A stretch of 64,000 bases of DNA from Stutzerimonas chloritidismutans AW-1 (GCF_000495915.1 NZ_AOFQ01000056.1:59766-123765), one strand, 5' to 3'. Positions 19,504-30,216 are shown, numbered from the stretch's first letter. Notes: a model not told the origin generated them from the letters alone. Made by a program: numbers and translations.

Positions 19504-20148
19504 TTGCCACTGCCGGGAAAACTGGACAACTACCGCCGCTACGTCCCACTCATCATCAGTACTGTGCTGCTCTGCGTGTTCGCGCTCTACCTCGCGATGC
19601 AGATCGAGCAATGGATGAACCTGTCTCGCGCCCCTACCCCCACCGACGTCTATGAACAACAAGCCGGCAATCTGGGTCAGCCCGATATGCAGCGGCTGGA
19701 AATACTGTTCGGCTCGGCGGCCCCTTCTGACTCCTACGCGCCCACCGCGGCTGCCAGCGGCTTTACCCTGCGCGGCAGCTTCGTGCACATGGATCCGCAG
19801 CGCTCCAGCGCCATTGTTCAAGTCGACGGGCAGCCGCCACGGCTCTACTGGCAGGGCGAAGAGCTGGCCAGTGGCGTCAGTCTGCATCAGGTATACCCTG
19901 ATCGCGTGGAGCTGGCGCGCAACGGCGCCGTCGAAGTGCTGCATTTTCCTCAGGTACGCTCGCCCAGCTACATTCCCGAGGAGATGACCGAAGCGCCCTA
20001 TCAGGATCAACCACCCTATGCCGAGCCACCGGACGAGGAGACTCAGCTGATGCAGCAGCAGATGGACGCCTTGCGTCAGCAGCTGGAAGAAGCCGTCAAC
20101 CAACCCGATGCCGCCCCCGCCAACGATCAGCCCACGGAAGACAATTGA
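19504..20148 (+). CDS. xcpP: Type II secretion system protein C (XcpP/GspC)
   Basis: A 214-residue inner membrane protein: short cytoplasmic N-terminus, membrane segment 'YVPLIISTVLLCVFALYLA', then a periplasmic HR domain (residues about 75-155, 'GFTLRGSFVHMDPQRSSAIV', 'GEELASGVSLHQVYPDRVEL'). The acidic glutamine-rich C-terminus has a predicted coiled-coil stretch (EETQLMQQQMDALRQQLEEA). GspC links the inner membrane platform with the secretin. It uses a TTG start with CGGAG 8 bases upstream. XcpQ follows after 3 bases. Confidence 0.9.
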   Translation: MPLPGKLDNYRRYVPLIISTVLLCVFALYLAMQIEQWMNLSRAPTPTDVYEQQAGNLGQPDMQRLEILFGSAAPSDSYAPTAAASGFTLRGSFVHMDPQRSSAIVQVDGQPPRLYWQGEELASGVSLHQVYPDRVELARNGAVEVLHFPQVRSPSYIPEEMTEAPYQDQPPYAEPPDEETQLMQQQMDALRQQLEEAVNQPDAAPANDQPTEDN

Positions 20149-20151
20149 CCG

Positions 20152-22089
20152 ATGCCGAAGCCTTTTTCGCGCCCGTTGCTTGCCCTGCTCGCCACCGGCC
20201 TGCTGGCCGCCCCTCTGCCTTTGCTTGCCGTCGAACCCGGTATCGAGCCAAGCCCCAATCAACAGGACGGCTGGACCATCAATCTCAAGGACGCGGATAT
20301 CCGCGCCTTCATCGATCAGATCAGCCAGCTCAGCGGACAGACGTTCATCGTCGATCCGCGAGTGAAGGGGCAAGTCAGCGTGGTATCCAATGCCACGCTG
20401 TCGCTGAGCGAGGTGTATCAGCTGTTCCTCTCGGTCATGGCGACGCACGGGTTCAGCGTGCTGACCCAAGGCGATGTCGCCCGAGTAGTTCCGAATGCAG
20501 AGGCCAAGGCCGAAGCCGGCAGCGGGCCTACCGGCGGCGACCAATTGGAAACACGGGTGATCCAGGTGCAGCACACTTCCGCGGCCGAACTGATACCCCT
20601 GATCCGCCCGCTTGTCCCACAGTTCGGCCATCTTGCTGCGGTGTCGTCGGCCAATGCACTGATCATCAGTGATCGCAGCGCCAATATCGCGCGCATTGAG
20701 GACCTGGTGCGCCAGCTCGATCGCGCTGAGAGCAACGATTACGCCGTGCTCAATCTGCAGCACGGCTGGGCGATGGATATCGCTGAAGTGCTGCGCAACT
20801 CGCTGATGCGTGGTGATGCGAAAACCACCTCCGGCGTGCAGATCATCGCCGATTCACGCACCAACCGATTGATCTTCATTGGCCCCAGCGAGGCCCGAGG
20901 CAAGCTCGCGGCACTAGCCCAATCGCTCGACACGCCAACCACGCGTTCGGCCAACACGCGCGTTATCCGTTTGCGCCACAACGATGCGAAATCCCTGGCC
21001 GAGACCCTGGGTGATATTTCCGAAGGTCTGAAAAACCCCGAAAGCGGCGAATCCGCCACCACTGCCCGACCGCAAAACATCCTCATCCGCGCCGACGAAA
21101 GCCTGAACGCGCTAGTCCTTCTCGCTGATCCAGAGCTGATCGGCACTCTGGAAAGCATCGTTCGCCAGCTGGATGTTCCCCGCGCACAGGTCATGGTCGA
21201 AGCGGCTATCGTCGAGGTTTCCGGCGACATCACCGACGCCCTCGGCGTGCAATGGGCGGTCGACGCGCGCGGAGGCACTGGTGGAGCCGGTGGCGTCAGC
21301 TTTGGCAACACCGGTATTTCGGTCGGCAGCGTGCTCAATGCCATCAACGAGAACGAGATCCCGGAGAACCTGCCCGACGGCGCGATCATAGGCGTTGGAA
21401 CTCGCAGTTTCGGCGCGCTGATTACCGCACTGTCGTCCAACAGCAAGAGCAATCTGCTGTCGACGCCGAGCCTGCTGACGCTGGATAACCAGGAAGCTGA
21501 GATTCTTGTCGGCCAGAACGTCCCGTTCCAGACGGGCTCCTACACCACCGATGCGGCGGGCGCGAACAACCCCTTCACCACCATCGAGCGCCAGGACATC
21601 GGGGTGACCCTCAAGGTGACTCCGCACATCAACGAAGGCGCCACGCTACGCCTGCAGATCGAGCAGGAGATCTCCTCGATAGCGCCCAGCGCCAGCCTGA
21701 CGGCCCAGGCGGTGGACCTGGTGACCAACAAGCGCGCCATCAAAAGTACCATCCTTGCCGAAGATGGCCAGGTCATCGTGCTTGGCGGCCTGATTCAGGA
21801 CGACGTCACCCGCACCAACGCCAAGGTGCCGCTACTCGGAGACATTCCGTTTCTGGGTGCCCTATTCCGCTCGACTCAGGAAACCCACGTCAAACGCAAC
21901 CTGATGGTGTTTCTGCGACCTACGGTCATTCGCGACCGTGCCGGCCTGGCGGCTCTTTCCGGGAAGAAATACAGCGATATTCGGGTCATCGAAACGGATT
22001 CGGCCAGCCCGAGCATCCTGCCGGCGAATCCCGCGCAGCTGTTCGACGGACGGGGCGAGCCCGCACCGGCTATCGATCTGCGTCAGTGA
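20152..22089 (+). CDS. xcpQ: Type II secretion system secretin (XcpQ/GspD)
   Basis: A 645-residue outer membrane secretin. Signal peptide about 1-25, N0 domain beginning 'GWTINLKDADIRAFIDQISQ', repeated N1-N3 domains ('LETRVIQVQHTSAAELIPLI', 'VIRLRHNDAKSLAETLGDI', 'QVMVEAAIVEVSGDI'), and the secretin barrel with 'LLSTPSLLTLDNQEAEILVG' and 'VIVLGGLIQDDV'. It forms the outer membrane channel for folded exoproteins. Only xcpP accompanies it here; other gsp genes are not in the window. Confidence 0.95.
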   Translation: MPKPFSRPLLALLATGLLAAPLPLLAVEPGIEPSPNQQDGWTINLKDADIRAFIDQISQLSGQTFIVDPRVKGQVSVVSNATLSLSEVYQLFLSVMATHGFSVLTQGDVARVVPNAEAKAEAGSGPTGGDQLETRVIQVQHTSAAELIPLIRPLVPQFGHLAAVSSANALIISDRSANIARIEDLVRQLDRAESNDYAVLNLQHGWAMDIAEVLRNSLMRGDAKTTSGVQIIADSRTNRLIFIGPSEARGKLAALAQSLDTPTTRSANTRVIRLRHNDAKSLAETLGDISEGLKNPESGESATTARPQNILIRADESLNALVLLADPELIGTLESIVRQLDVPRAQVMVEAAIVEVSGDITDALGVQWAVDARGGTGGAGGVSFGNTGISVGSVLNAINENEIPENLPDGAIIGVGTRSFGALITALSSNSKSNLLSTPSLLTLDNQEAEILVGQNVPFQTGSYTTDAAGANNPFTTIERQDIGVTLKVTPHINEGATLRLQIEQEISSIAPSASLTAQAVDLVTNKRAIKSTILAEDGQVIVLGGLIQDDVTRTNAKVPLLGDIPFLGALFRSTQETHVKRNLMVFLRPTVIRDRAGLAALSGKKYSDIRVIETDSASPSILPANPAQLFDGRGEPAPAIDLRQ

Positions 22090-22107
22090 AAAAAGGACAC
22101 AAGCGTT

Positions 22108-22139
22108 CGTGCCCGACCTGCTTGGGCAGGCCGGGCACG
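22108..22139. terminator. Hairpin between xcpQ and metZ (possible shared terminator)
   Basis: CGTGCCCG pairs with CGGGCACG, with an inner stem CCTGC/GCAGG and loop TTGG. It sits between two convergent genes. The T-run is weak on both strands, so termination is plausible but not certain. Confidence 0.5.
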
Positions 22140-22157
22140 GCATCCTGATGAGTTGAT

Positions 22158-23369
22158 CTAGAGCGCTGCGAGACCGCGAGCCAGATCGGCCTTGAGGTCA
22201 GCGACATCTTCCAGCCCCACCGCTACCCGAATCAGACTGTCCGAAATGCCTGCGGTCGCGCGATCCTCGGCGGACAGCCGACCATGTGTGGTCGAGCCTG
22301 GATGGGTAATGGTGGTCTTGCTATCGCCCAAATTGGCCGTAATCGAGATCAGTCGAGTCGCATCGATGAAGCGCCAGGCGGCCTCCTTGCCTCCAGCAAC
22401 CTCGAAGCTCACCACCGCACCGAACCCCTTCTGCTGACGCTTGGCCAGCTCGTGCTGTGGATGGCTGGACAAACCCGCATAGTAGACGCGCTGGATACCG
22501 GGTTGCTCCTCGAGCCATTCGGCAAGCTCCTGAGCGCTGGCACAGTGCGCCTGCATGCGCAGCCGCAACGTTTCCAATCCCTTGAGGAAGACCCAGGCAT
22601 TGAACGGACTGAGCGTCGGGCCGGCGGTACGCAGAAATCCGACCAGTTCCTTCATCTGCTCGCTGCGACCTGCAATCACACCGCCCAGGCAACGGCCCTG
22701 GCCATCGATGTACTTGGTCGCGGAATGAATGACGATATCGGCACCCTGTGCCAGCGGCTGCTGCAATACCGGTGTGCAGAAGCAGTTGTCGACGGCCAAC
22801 ATCGCGCCCTTGGCGTGGCAAAGCTGCGCCAGTGCGGCAATGTCCACCAACTCTGCCAAGGGATTGGATGGCGATTCGACGAACACCAGCTTGGTGTTCT
22901 CCTTGAACGCGGACTCCCAGGCGGCAAAATCGGTGAGCGGCACATAGTCGACCTGCACACCGAAACGCTTGAAGTACTTCTCGAACAAGGAAACGGTGGC
23001 GCCGAATACGCTGCGCGAGACCAGCACGTGATCGCCTGCCGAGCACAGGCTCATCACGGTGGCGAGGATGGCCGCCATGCCGGATGCCGTGGCGACCGCC
23101 TGCTCTGCGCCCTCGAGCGCCGCCATACGCTCCTCGAACGCACGGACGGTGGGATTGGTGTAACGCGAATAGACATTGCCCGGCACGTCACCGGCGAAAC
23201 GCGCCGCAGCATCGGCGGCACTGCGAAACACGTAACTGGAAGTGAAGAACAGCGGCTCACCGTGTTCGGCTTCCGGTGTGCGCCGTTGCCCGGCGCGTAC
23301 CGCAAGCGTATCGAGCCCGACGCCTTGAAGATCGCTGTCCAGCCGTCCGGCATCCCATTCAGTCGTCAT
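22158..23369 (-). CDS. metZ: O-succinylhomoserine sulfhydrylase
   Basis: A 403-residue PLP enzyme of the Cys/Met metabolism family, converting O-succinylhomoserine plus sulfide to homocysteine. PLP lysine lies in 'DIVIHSATKYIDGQGRCLGG'; 'ANLGDSKTTITHPGSTTHGR' is a family signature. Start chosen at ATG 23369 with AGGTAAGAGCT upstream; upstream residues to 23414 are not conserved in type. It lies 49 bases past purF on the same strand, the order known from Pseudomonas. Confidence 0.94.
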   Translation of the reverse strand: MTTEWDAGRLDSDLQGVGLDTLAVRAGQRRTPEAEHGEPLFFTSSYVFRSAADAAARFAGDVPGNVYSRYTNPTVRAFEERMAALEGAEQAVATASGMAAILATVMSLCSAGDHVLVSRSVFGATVSLFEKYFKRFGVQVDYVPLTDFAAWESAFKENTKLVFVESPSNPLAELVDIAALAQLCHAKGAMLAVDNCFCTPVLQQPLAQGADIVIHSATKYIDGQGRCLGGVIAGRSEQMKELVGFLRTAGPTLSPFNAWVFLKGLETLRLRMQAHCASAQELAEWLEEQPGIQRVYYAGLSSHPQHELAKRQQKGFGAVVSFEVAGGKEAAWRFIDATRLISITANLGDSKTTITHPGSTTHGRLSAEDRATAGISDSLIRVAVGLEDVADLKADLARGLAAL

Positions 23370-23417
23370 AGCTCTTACCTCGGCCGCGGGCAGCCGAGGC
23401 TGCCACGCCGGCATGAA

Positions 23418-24923
23418 TCAGTTGTTGTAGAGATCGATGATGGCGCTGACCGCGTTCGTCTTGACCTTGCTCAGATCATTGCGCGCCTGCTCGATCTTGT
23501 GCAGATAGGCTTCGTCGATATCACCGGTGATGTAATTGCCGTCGAAAACTGCACAGTCAAAGTTGTCGATCTTGACTTTGCCGCCACCAACGGCGTCGAC
23601 GAGGTCTTCCAGATCCTGGTAGATCAGCCAGTCGGCACCGATCAGCTCGGCGACCTCTTCGGTGGTGCGGTTGTGCGCGATCAGCTCGTGGGCACTGGGC
23701 ATGTCGATGCCATACACGTTCGGATAGCGGACCGCCGGCGCAGCGGAACAGAAGTAGACGTTCTTCGCCCCTGCCTCGCGCGCCATCTGAATGATCTGCT
23801 TGCAGGTGGTGCCGCGCACGATGGAGTCATCCACCAGCATCACGTTCTTGCCACGGAACTCGAGATCGATGGCATTGAGCTTCTGCCGTACCGATTTCTT
23901 CCGCGCGGCCTGGCCGGGCATGATGAAAGTACGACCGATGTAGCGGTTCTTGACGAAGCCTTCGCGGAACTTCACACCGAGGCGATTGGCCAGCTCCAGC
24001 GCAGCGGTACGGCTGGTGTCGGGAATCGGGATGACCACGTCGATATCGTGCTCTGGACACTCGCGCAGGATCTTGTCCGCCAGCTTCTCACCCATGCGCA
24101 GCCGAGCCTTGTAAACCGAGACACCATCCATCAGGGAGTCGGAACGCGCCAGGTAAACGTACTCGAAGATGCAGGGTGCAAGTTTCGGCGCATCCGCGCA
24201 CTGGCGGGTGAAGAGCTTGCCGTCAGCCGTGATGTAAACCGCTTCGCCCGGCGCCAGGTCGCGAATCAGGGTAAAGCCGAGCACGTCGAGCGATACGCTT
24301 TCGGAGGCGATCATGTACTCGACGCCTTCGTCGGTATGGCGCTGGCCGAACACGATCGGGCGAATCGCATTGGGGTCGCGGAAGCCGACGATGCCGTAAC
24401 CGGTGACCATCGCCACTACCGCGTAGCCACCGCGGCAGCGCTCGTGAACCTTGCTCACCGCGGCGAAGACGTCCTCCTCGGTCGGCTGCAGCTTGCCGCG
24501 CACGGCAAGTTCGTGGGCGAACACGTTGAGCAGCACTTCCGAGTCGGAGCTGGTATTCACATGGCGCAGATCCGACTCGTAGATCTCCTTGGTCAGCTGA
24601 TCGACATTGGTCAGGTTGCCGTTGTGCGCCAGGGTAATGCCGTAAGGCGAGTTGACGTAGAACGGCTGTGCCTCGGCGGAACTGGAGCTACCCGCGGTGG
24701 GGTAACGGATGTGGCCGATCCCCATGTTGCCGACCAGGCGCTGCATATGGCGCTGCTGAAAGACGTCGCGTACCAGGCCGTTATCCTTGCGCAGAAACAG
24801 CCGGCCGTCATGGCTCGTGACGATACCGGCTGCATCCTGGCCGCGGTGCTGCAGTACGGTAAGCGCGTCATACAGCGCCTGATTGACGTTCGACTTACCG
24901 ACGATGCCGACAATGCCACACAT
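23418..24923 (-). CDS. purF: Amidophosphoribosyltransferase
   Basis: A 501-residue enzyme making phosphoribosylamine from PRPP and glutamine, the first step of purine synthesis. Cys2 (after Met1, MCGIVGIVG) is the glutaminase nucleophile. '[14 protein letters not shown]' and the PRPP loop '[18 protein letters not shown]' (about residues 359-376) are intact. Part of the cvpA-purF-metZ string on the minus strand. Confidence 0.97.
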   Translation of the reverse strand: MCGIVGIVGKSNVNQALYDALTVLQHRGQDAAGIVTSHDGRLFLRKDNGLVRDVFQQRHMQRLVGNMGIGHIRYPTAGSSSSAEAQPFYVNSPYGITLAHNGNLTNVDQLTKEIYESDLRHVNTSSDSEVLLNVFAHELAVRGKLQPTEEDVFAAVSKVHERCRGGYAVVAMVTGYGIVGFRDPNAIRPIVFGQRHTDEGVEYMIASESVSLDVLGFTLIRDLAPGEAVYITADGKLFTRQCADAPKLAPCIFEYVYLARSDSLMDGVSVYKARLRMGEKLADKILRECPEHDIDVVIPIPDTSRTAALELANRLGVKFREGFVKNRYIGRTFIMPGQAARKKSVRQKLNAIDLEFRGKNVMLVDDSIVRGTTCKQIIQMAREAGAKNVYFCSAAPAVRYPNVYGIDMPSAHELIAHNRTTEEVAELIGADWLIYQDLEDLVDAVGGGKVKIDNFDCAVFDGNYITGDIDEAYLHKIEQARNDLSKVKTNAVSAIIDLYNN

Positions 24924-24994
24924 GCAAGGAACCTCTCAGTTATTACAGGCAGACCGGATACGACGGCAGGCCGAGCATCCGTAGAAAAAGGGAC

Positions 24995-25507
24995 TCAACC
25001 GGGCGGGTTGAGTGATCCGGCGAACCACTGGCCGCTGAACCCTAGAATGAGGTTCTTTGACCAGTCGGCGATCAGGAGAAAGTGCGGCAATAACGTCGAC
25101 TCGCGCCACCAGAGGTCCTGCTCGACCGGAGCCAGGCTCAGCAACCCTGCAAGCACCACCACCAATAGACCACCCCGTGCCGCACCGAACACCATGCCGA
25201 GAAAGCGATCGGTGCCGGACAACCCCGTCACTCTGATCAGCTCGCCAATCAGAAAATTAACCAGTGCTCCTACCAGCAAGGTAGCCACGAACAGCAACGC
25301 GCAGGCTGCGATGACTTGCGCCGACGGCGTGCTGATGTACTCCGCGAGATGGTGGGACAACGCACCACCGAACATCCATGCGACCACACCGGCAACGATC
25401 CAGGTAACCAGCGAAAGCGCTTCTTTCACGAAACCACGCTTCAAGCTGATCAGGCTCGATACTGCAATGACGGCGATGATGGCCCAATCGACCCAGGTGA
25501 ATGCCAC
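24995..25507 (-). CDS. cvpA: CvpA family membrane protein
   Basis: A 170-residue inner membrane protein with four hydrophobic segments, beginning FTWVDWAIIAVIAVSSLISLKRGFVKEA after the start region. The family is linked to colicin V production and envelope stress, with unknown mechanism. I chose the GTG at 25507 because Pseudomonas homologues begin (M)AFTWVDWA; the ATG at 25540 lacks a ribosome site. It precedes purF by 71 bases. Confidence 0.9.
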   Translation of the reverse strand: MAFTWVDWAIIAVIAVSSLISLKRGFVKEALSLVTWIVAGVVAWMFGGALSHHLAEYISTPSAQVIAACALLFVATLLVGALVNFLIGELIRVTGLSGTDRFLGMVFGAARGGLLVVVLAGLLSLAPVEQDLWWRESTLLPHFLLIADWSKNLILGFSGQWFAGSLNPPG

Positions 25508-25638
25508 GATGTCTTCTGCAATGGGGAAAAGGCGGCGCATTTTAGCAGAGCAGGAGCGCCAGGAATACGCGCTGACTACCCGACGGCAACTCCGCAGCCC
25601 GGGCCTGTCGTCAGTACCCCGGCCAGCGCTTCAACGAT

Positions 25639-26259
25639 TCAGCTTCCTTCCGGCTTGAAACGAACGACGAAGCCATCGAGTTTCTGCTGGCGCTGCAACA
25701 CATCGCGAAGCCGATTCGCTTCGCTGCGCTCCACCAGCGGTCCGACGAAGACGCGATTCATACCATCCGCAGTGCGGATGTAGGCGTTGTAGCCCTGCGA
25801 ACGCAAGGTCTGCTGCAGGCTTTCGGCGCTGGCGCGATTGGACAGGCTGGCGAGTTGGATCGACCAGCTGACCGGCAGGTTGTCGTTATCAAGCCGTGGC
25901 TCGTCTTTCGCCGCCTGCGGTTGTTCCACCGGCGGCTGCGCAGCTGGCGCAGGCTCGCTCGGAGCGACCGGCACGATCGGCTCCGAAGCCTGCTCACCGA
26001 CGGGTGATGCCGCTTCTGCCTCGGCACCTTCCTCGATGATCTCGAAACCTTCAGGCTCCGACGCCGGCTCTGGCACTTCGACCTCCTGCATCTCGATTTC
26101 AGCCGGTGCCGGTGCAGCAGGGATGGTGGGCGCATCGACGGTGACGTGGCGCAGATCGTCCTCACGATTGAACAGCATCGGCACGAATATGACCGCCAGC
26201 GCAATCAACACCAGAGCGCCAACCATACGCTGCAGCAATCCCTTATCCAGCATCGCCAT
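25639..26259 (-). CDS. SPOR domain-containing protein (DedD-like)
   Basis: A 206-residue protein: N-terminal membrane anchor 'LLQRMVGALVLIALAVIFVPML', a long Pro/Glu/Ala-rich periplasmic linker (about 45-125), and a C-terminal SPOR domain (about 128-206, 'WSIQLASLSNRASAESLQQTLRSQG'). SPOR domains bind denuded septal glycan, so a divisome role as in DedD is likely. Its start overlaps folC by 17 bases. Confidence 0.9.
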   Translation of the reverse strand: MAMLDKGLLQRMVGALVLIALAVIFVPMLFNREDDLRHVTVDAPTIPAAPAPAEIEMQEVEVPEPASEPEGFEIIEEGAEAEAASPVGEQASEPIVPVAPSEPAPAAQPPVEQPQAAKDEPRLDNDNLPVSWSIQLASLSNRASAESLQQTLRSQGYNAYIRTADGMNRVFVGPLVERSEANRLRDVLQRQQKLDGFVVRFKPEGS

Positions 26260-27547
26260 TCAACTCTCCCCCGCCCCGTTGTTCCAGCCAGTCAAGCGCC
26301 GCCGCCACGCAGTAGAACGATCCGAAAACCACTACTTCATCATCGGCTTCGGCCTTCGCGCATTGAGCATCGAGCGCCTGCTCGAAGCTCGCATACTGGC
26401 TGACCGACGCGCCCCGCTCAAGCAGCGCTGCAGCCAATTGTGTAGCTGATTGCGTTCGCGGCGTAGGCAGTGGAGCGACGGCCCAATCAGCGATGCAGGA
26501 GGACATCGCTTCGAGCACACCGTTGAGATCCTTATCCGCCAGCAGACCAAAAACAGCCAAGCGACGACCATCTACTGGCCGCTGCTCAAGGCGTTGCGCG
26601 AGGTAGCTTGCAGCATGAGGATTATGTCCAACGTCCAGCAGCAGCGAGATCTCGCGGCCGCGCCAGCTGATCTGCCGACTATCGAGGCGCCCTACAACGC
26701 GTGTCCGCTGAAGCGCCGCGGACAACGCCGCCGGCTCCCATGGCAAGGCAAGCGTGGCATAGGCTTGCAGGGCAAGTGCAGCGTTCTCCATCGGCAATGA
26801 CAGCAGCGGCAGGTCATGCAGCTCCAACGGCTCGCCGCCAGGCCCGACGCCCCGCCAATGCCAGGAGTGGGGATCAAGCGCCAGGTCGAAATCTCTTCCG
26901 CGCAGAAACAGCGGTGATTTCAGGGACTCTGCGTGCTCAAACAATGGCCCCGGAACATCCAGATCGCCACAAAGCGCGGGGACTCCGTCGCGCATGATCC
27001 CGGCCTTTTCATACGCAACGCTGTCGCGGGTATCACCCAGCCAATCGGCATGATCGAGTCCGATATTGGTGATCACAGCCAGATCCGCGTCAATGACGTT
27101 GACGGCATCGAGACGACCACCAAGACCGACTTCCAGTACCACGGCGTCGAGCCCGCTCCGCTCGAACAGCCAGAAGGCTGCAAGTGTGCCCATTTCGAAA
27201 TAGGTCAGCGAAACCTCGCCTCGCGCCGCCTCCACCGCGGAAAAGGCCTGGCAAAGCTGGTCATCGCTGGCCTGGTGCCCGTCGAACTGAACGCGCTCGT
27301 TGTAACGCAGAAGATGCGGCGAGCTGTAGCTACCGACCTTGTATCCCTGACTGCTCAACAGAGCAGCGATGAACGCGCAGGTAGAGCCTTTGCCATTCGT
27401 ACCCGTGACGGTAATCACCAGCGGAGCCGGCCGTGTCAGACCAAGCCGCCCCACCACCGCTCGGACCCTGTCCAGGCCCATGTCTATGGCAGTGGGATGC
27501 AGCTGCTCAAGATAGGCGAGCCAGTCGGCCAGACTCCGACCGGTCAT
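26243..27547 (-). CDS. folC: Bifunctional tetrahydrofolate synthase / dihydrofolate synthase
   Basis: A 434-residue Mur-ligase-type enzyme adding glutamate to dihydropteroate and to tetrahydrofolate. ATP loop '[16 protein letters not shown]' near residues 45-60, '[20 protein letters not shown]', and '[19 protein letters not shown]' are diagnostic. Start overlaps the accD stop as ATGA (27544-27547). Confidence 0.95.
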   Translation of the reverse strand: MTGRSLADWLAYLEQLHPTAIDMGLDRVRAVVGRLGLTRPAPLVITVTGTNGKGSTCAFIAALLSSQGYKVGSYSSPHLLRYNERVQFDGHQASDDQLCQAFSAVEAARGEVSLTYFEMGTLAAFWLFERSGLDAVVLEVGLGGRLDAVNVIDADLAVITNIGLDHADWLGDTRDSVAYEKAGIMRDGVPALCGDLDVPGPLFEHAESLKSPLFLRGRDFDLALDPHSWHWRGVGPGGEPLELHDLPLLSLPMENAALALQAYATLALPWEPAALSAALQRTRVVGRLDSRQISWRGREISLLLDVGHNPHAASYLAQRLEQRPVDGRRLAVFGLLADKDLNGVLEAMSSCIADWAVAPLPTPRTQSATQLAAALLERGASVSQYASFEQALDAQCAKAEADDEVVVFGSFYCVAAALDWLEQRGGGELNGDAG

Positions 27548-28437
27548 GCAGTAGCCGTTACCTGGGCGGGTTCCACCGGGCTTGGCAATTTCTGCATCTG
27601 GGCCAGCAAGCGCGACAAGCGAGTACGCAGTTCGGAGCGATGAATGATCAGATCGATAGCACCATGGTCCAGCAGGAACTCGCTGCGCTGGAAGCCTTCC
27701 GGCAGTTTTTCTCGTACGGTCTGCTCAATCACTCGCGGGCCGGCGAAGCCGATCAATGCCTTGGGCTCGGCGACGATCACATCACCAAGCATCGCCAGAC
27801 TCGCAGACACACCTCCGTAGACCGGATCGGTCAGTACGGAGATAAACGGCAGGCCCTCTTCACGCATGCGGGCCAGCACGGCGGAAGTCTTTGCCATCTG
27901 CATCAGGGAGATCAGAGCCTCCTGCATCCGGGCACCGCCTGACGCGGAGAAGCACACCAGCGGACAACGCTTTTCAAGAGCAACATTGGCGGCCCGCACG
28001 AAACGCTCGCCAACGATTGCTCCCATGGAGCCACCCATGAACGAGAATTCGAATGCACAAGCCACGACCGGGATGTTGACGACCTTTCCGCTCATTGCGA
28101 TCAGCGCATCTTTCTCGCCGGTCTGCTTCTGTGCTGCAGAGAGGCGATCCTTGTACTTCTTGCTATCACGGAACTTCAGGCGGTCGACCGGCTCCAGCTC
28201 GGCAGCGATCTCTTCGCGGCCCTCGGCATCGAGGAAGATATCGAGCCGGCTACGGGCATCGATGCGCATGTGATGCTGGCACTTGGGGCAAACATCGAGC
28301 GTCTTTTCCAGCTCAGGGCGGTATAGAACCGCCTCGCAAGAGGGGCACTTGTGCCAAAGGCCTTCGGGGACCGAGCTCTTTTGCGTCTCCGACCGCATGA
28401 TCGAAGGGATCAGTTTGTCTACCAGCCAGTTGCTCAT
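27544..28437 (-). CDS. accD: Acetyl-CoA carboxylase carboxyltransferase subunit beta
   Basis: A 297-residue protein with a zinc ribbon near residues 32-58 (CPSCEAVLY ... CPKCQHH) followed by the carboxyltransferase domain ('[17 protein letters not shown]', '[18 protein letters not shown]'). With AccA it transfers the carboxyl group from biotin to acetyl-CoA. The ATG at 28437 is preferred to the TTG at 28452. It is followed directly by folC. Confidence 0.96.
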   Translation of the reverse strand: MSNWLVDKLIPSIMRSETQKSSVPEGLWHKCPSCEAVLYRPELEKTLDVCPKCQHHMRIDARSRLDIFLDAEGREEIAAELEPVDRLKFRDSKKYKDRLSAAQKQTGEKDALIAMSGKVVNIPVVACAFEFSFMGGSMGAIVGERFVRAANVALEKRCPLVCFSASGGARMQEALISLMQMAKTSAVLARMREEGLPFISVLTDPVYGGVSASLAMLGDVIVAEPKALIGFAGPRVIEQTVREKLPEGFQRSEFLLDHGAIDLIIHRSELRTRLSRLLAQMQKLPSPVEPAQVTATA

Positions 28438-28640
28438 GCTCTTGTTCTCCAAAGCTTCAGTCCCGAGCGCACTCGCGCTGCAGGCAGATTCATTGTTGCG
28501 ACCACGCGTATCAGGCGCTCTTGGTCGCGTGAGCGATGCGCCTATCGGCGCAGCCGCGAAACTCCGACTCCTTCAGGCAAGGAATCACGCTACTGGTCTC
28601 ACCAGCGACTCGTTACTGGACGGCAAAGGCTGCCCAGGCG

Positions 28641-29264
28641 TCACATAGCCGATCGAACCCGACCGACAAAGGCCATCACCTTGGAAGCATCCTTGACGCC
28701 CTTGCTCGCCTCCACCCCGCCGCTGACATCCACTGCGTACGGACGAACCTGGGCAATGGCTTGCTGAACGTTCTCGGAGGTCAGTCCACCTGCCAGAATC
28801 AGCGGCTTGGCCAGCGCCGCCGGGATCAGCGACCAATCGAAGCGTTCGCCCGTCCCACCCGGCACCCCTGCCACGAAAGTATCCAGAAGGATGCCGCTGG
28901 CATTTGCATAACGCGCGACTTGAGCCTCGATATCCTCGCCGTTCCCTACCCGTAGCGCCTTGAACCACGGCCGATGAAACCCCTCGCACTGCGCCGGTGT
29001 TTCATCGCCGTGAAACTGCAGCATGTCCAACGGAACGGCGTCGAGTATCTCGTTGATCTCGCAGCGGCTGGCGTTTACGAACAGGCCTACCGTCGTGACA
29101 AACGGTGGCAATGCCGCGACGATCTCACGCGCCTGCCGCACATCGACGGCACGCGGACTCTTGGCATAGAAAACCAGGCCGATGGCATCGGCGCCCGCCT
29201 TGGCTGCTGTCAAGGCGTCGTCGACGCGAGTGATCCCGCATATTTTGCTGCGAACGACTGACAA
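28641..29264 (-). CDS. trpF: Phosphoribosylanthranilate isomerase
   Basis: A 207-residue TIM barrel. '[22 protein letters not shown]' and 'VGLFVNAS', 'LQFHGDETP' and '[11 protein letters not shown]' are the TrpF signatures, including the catalytic Cys of KICG. It isomerises phosphoribosyl anthranilate in tryptophan synthesis. The start appears to be TTG at 29264, with AGG about 12 bases upstream; no nearer ATG or GTG precedes the conserved sequence. Confidence 0.94.
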   Translation of the reverse strand: MSVVRSKICGITRVDDALTAAKAGADAIGLVFYAKSPRAVDVRQAREIVAALPPFVTTVGLFVNASRCEINEILDAVPLDMLQFHGDETPAQCEGFHRPWFKALRVGNGEDIEAQVARYANASGILLDTFVAGVPGGTGERFDWSLIPAALAKPLILAGGLTSENVQQAIAQVRPYAVDVSGGVEASKGVKDASKVMAFVGRVRSAM

Positions 29265-29353
29265 CGGATGCTACCTGCCAAAAAGGAAACCGGATGGTAA
29301 CAAAAGACCTGCCACCTGCAAGCGAATAGGCAAAACGGCTCCCGCCTAATTCA

Positions 29354-30214
29354 TTAGCGCCGAACGTCCGGCAAACCCGACAGGAAGTGTGGACCGAGAT
29401 AGCGCTTCGGCAGCTCGAACTCTTCGGGATAATCGACCTCGATGAGATAGAGCCCGTACGGGTGCGCTGTCACTCCGCCCGTTCGGCGCACACGAGACTC
29501 CAGCACTTGCGCAGCCCATTCCACTGGCCGCTCACCCGCACCAATGGTCATCAGAACGCCAGCGAAGTTGCGCACCATATGATGCAGAAAGGCATTGGCC
29601 CGAACATCTATGACGATCAGCCGGCCGTGCTCCAGCAGCTCCAGGTGATGAATGGTTTTGATCGGCGACTTGGCCTGACACTGCCTGGCCCGGAAGGCAC
29701 TGAAATCATGTGTTCCCACGAACGTCGTGGCAGCGGCACGCATACGCTCGATATCGAGTGGGCGATGGTTCCAGGTAACCTCTTCGGCCATGTGCGCCGG
29801 CCGTATCTGATCGTTGTAGATCACATAGCGATAACGACGAGCCATCGCGCTGAAGCGCGCATCGAAATGACGCGGCATCTCCTTCGCCCAGGTGACGCTG
29901 ATGTCGGATGGGAGGTTCATGTTCGCGCCCATCACCCATGCGTGCATGGTTCGCGAGACCGGCGTGTCGAAGTGCACGACCTGCCCGCTGGCATGGACCA
30001 ATGCGTCTGTGCGACCTGCACAGCTCAGCGTGACGGAGTGACCACCCGCCACTTTGGTCAACGCAGTTTCGAGTGATTCCTGAATGGATGGCACACCGGC
30101 GCGCTGACGCTGAAATCCGCGATAGCGCGATCCCTTGTATTCGACGCCAAGCGCGATCCTGGAAACGCCGACGGCAGCCATTTCGGCTGCCGTTTGGGGT
30201 ACTGCTTGGGTCAT
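29354..30214 (-). CDS. truA: tRNA pseudouridine(38-40) synthase
   Basis: A 286-residue enzyme. 'GVEYKGSRYRGFQRQ' opens the fold and the catalytic Asp lies in 'CAGRTDALVHASGQV'. 'FLHHMVRNFAGVLMTIGAGE' is typical of the C-terminal half. It modifies U38-40 in anticodon arms. It lies directly downstream of fimV (2-base gap), probably in the same transcript. Confidence 0.95.
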   Translation of the reverse strand: MTQAVPQTAAEMAAVGVSRIALGVEYKGSRYRGFQRQRAGVPSIQESLETALTKVAGGHSVTLSCAGRTDALVHASGQVVHFDTPVSRTMHAWVMGANMNLPSDISVTWAKEMPRHFDARFSAMARRYRYVIYNDQIRPAHMAEEVTWNHRPLDIERMRAAATTFVGTHDFSAFRARQCQAKSPIKTIHHLELLEHGRLIVIDVRANAFLHHMVRNFAGVLMTIGAGERPVEWAAQVLESRVRRTGGVTAHPYGLYLIEVDYPEEFELPKRYLGPHFLSGLPDVRR

Positions 30215-30216
30215 GA

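Noticed and set aside
22284..25658. Open frame of 1124 codons on the + strand across metZ, purF and cvpA
   Set aside because: It is antisense to three certain genes; GC-rich codon use leaves such frames open. It has no domains and no ribosome site.
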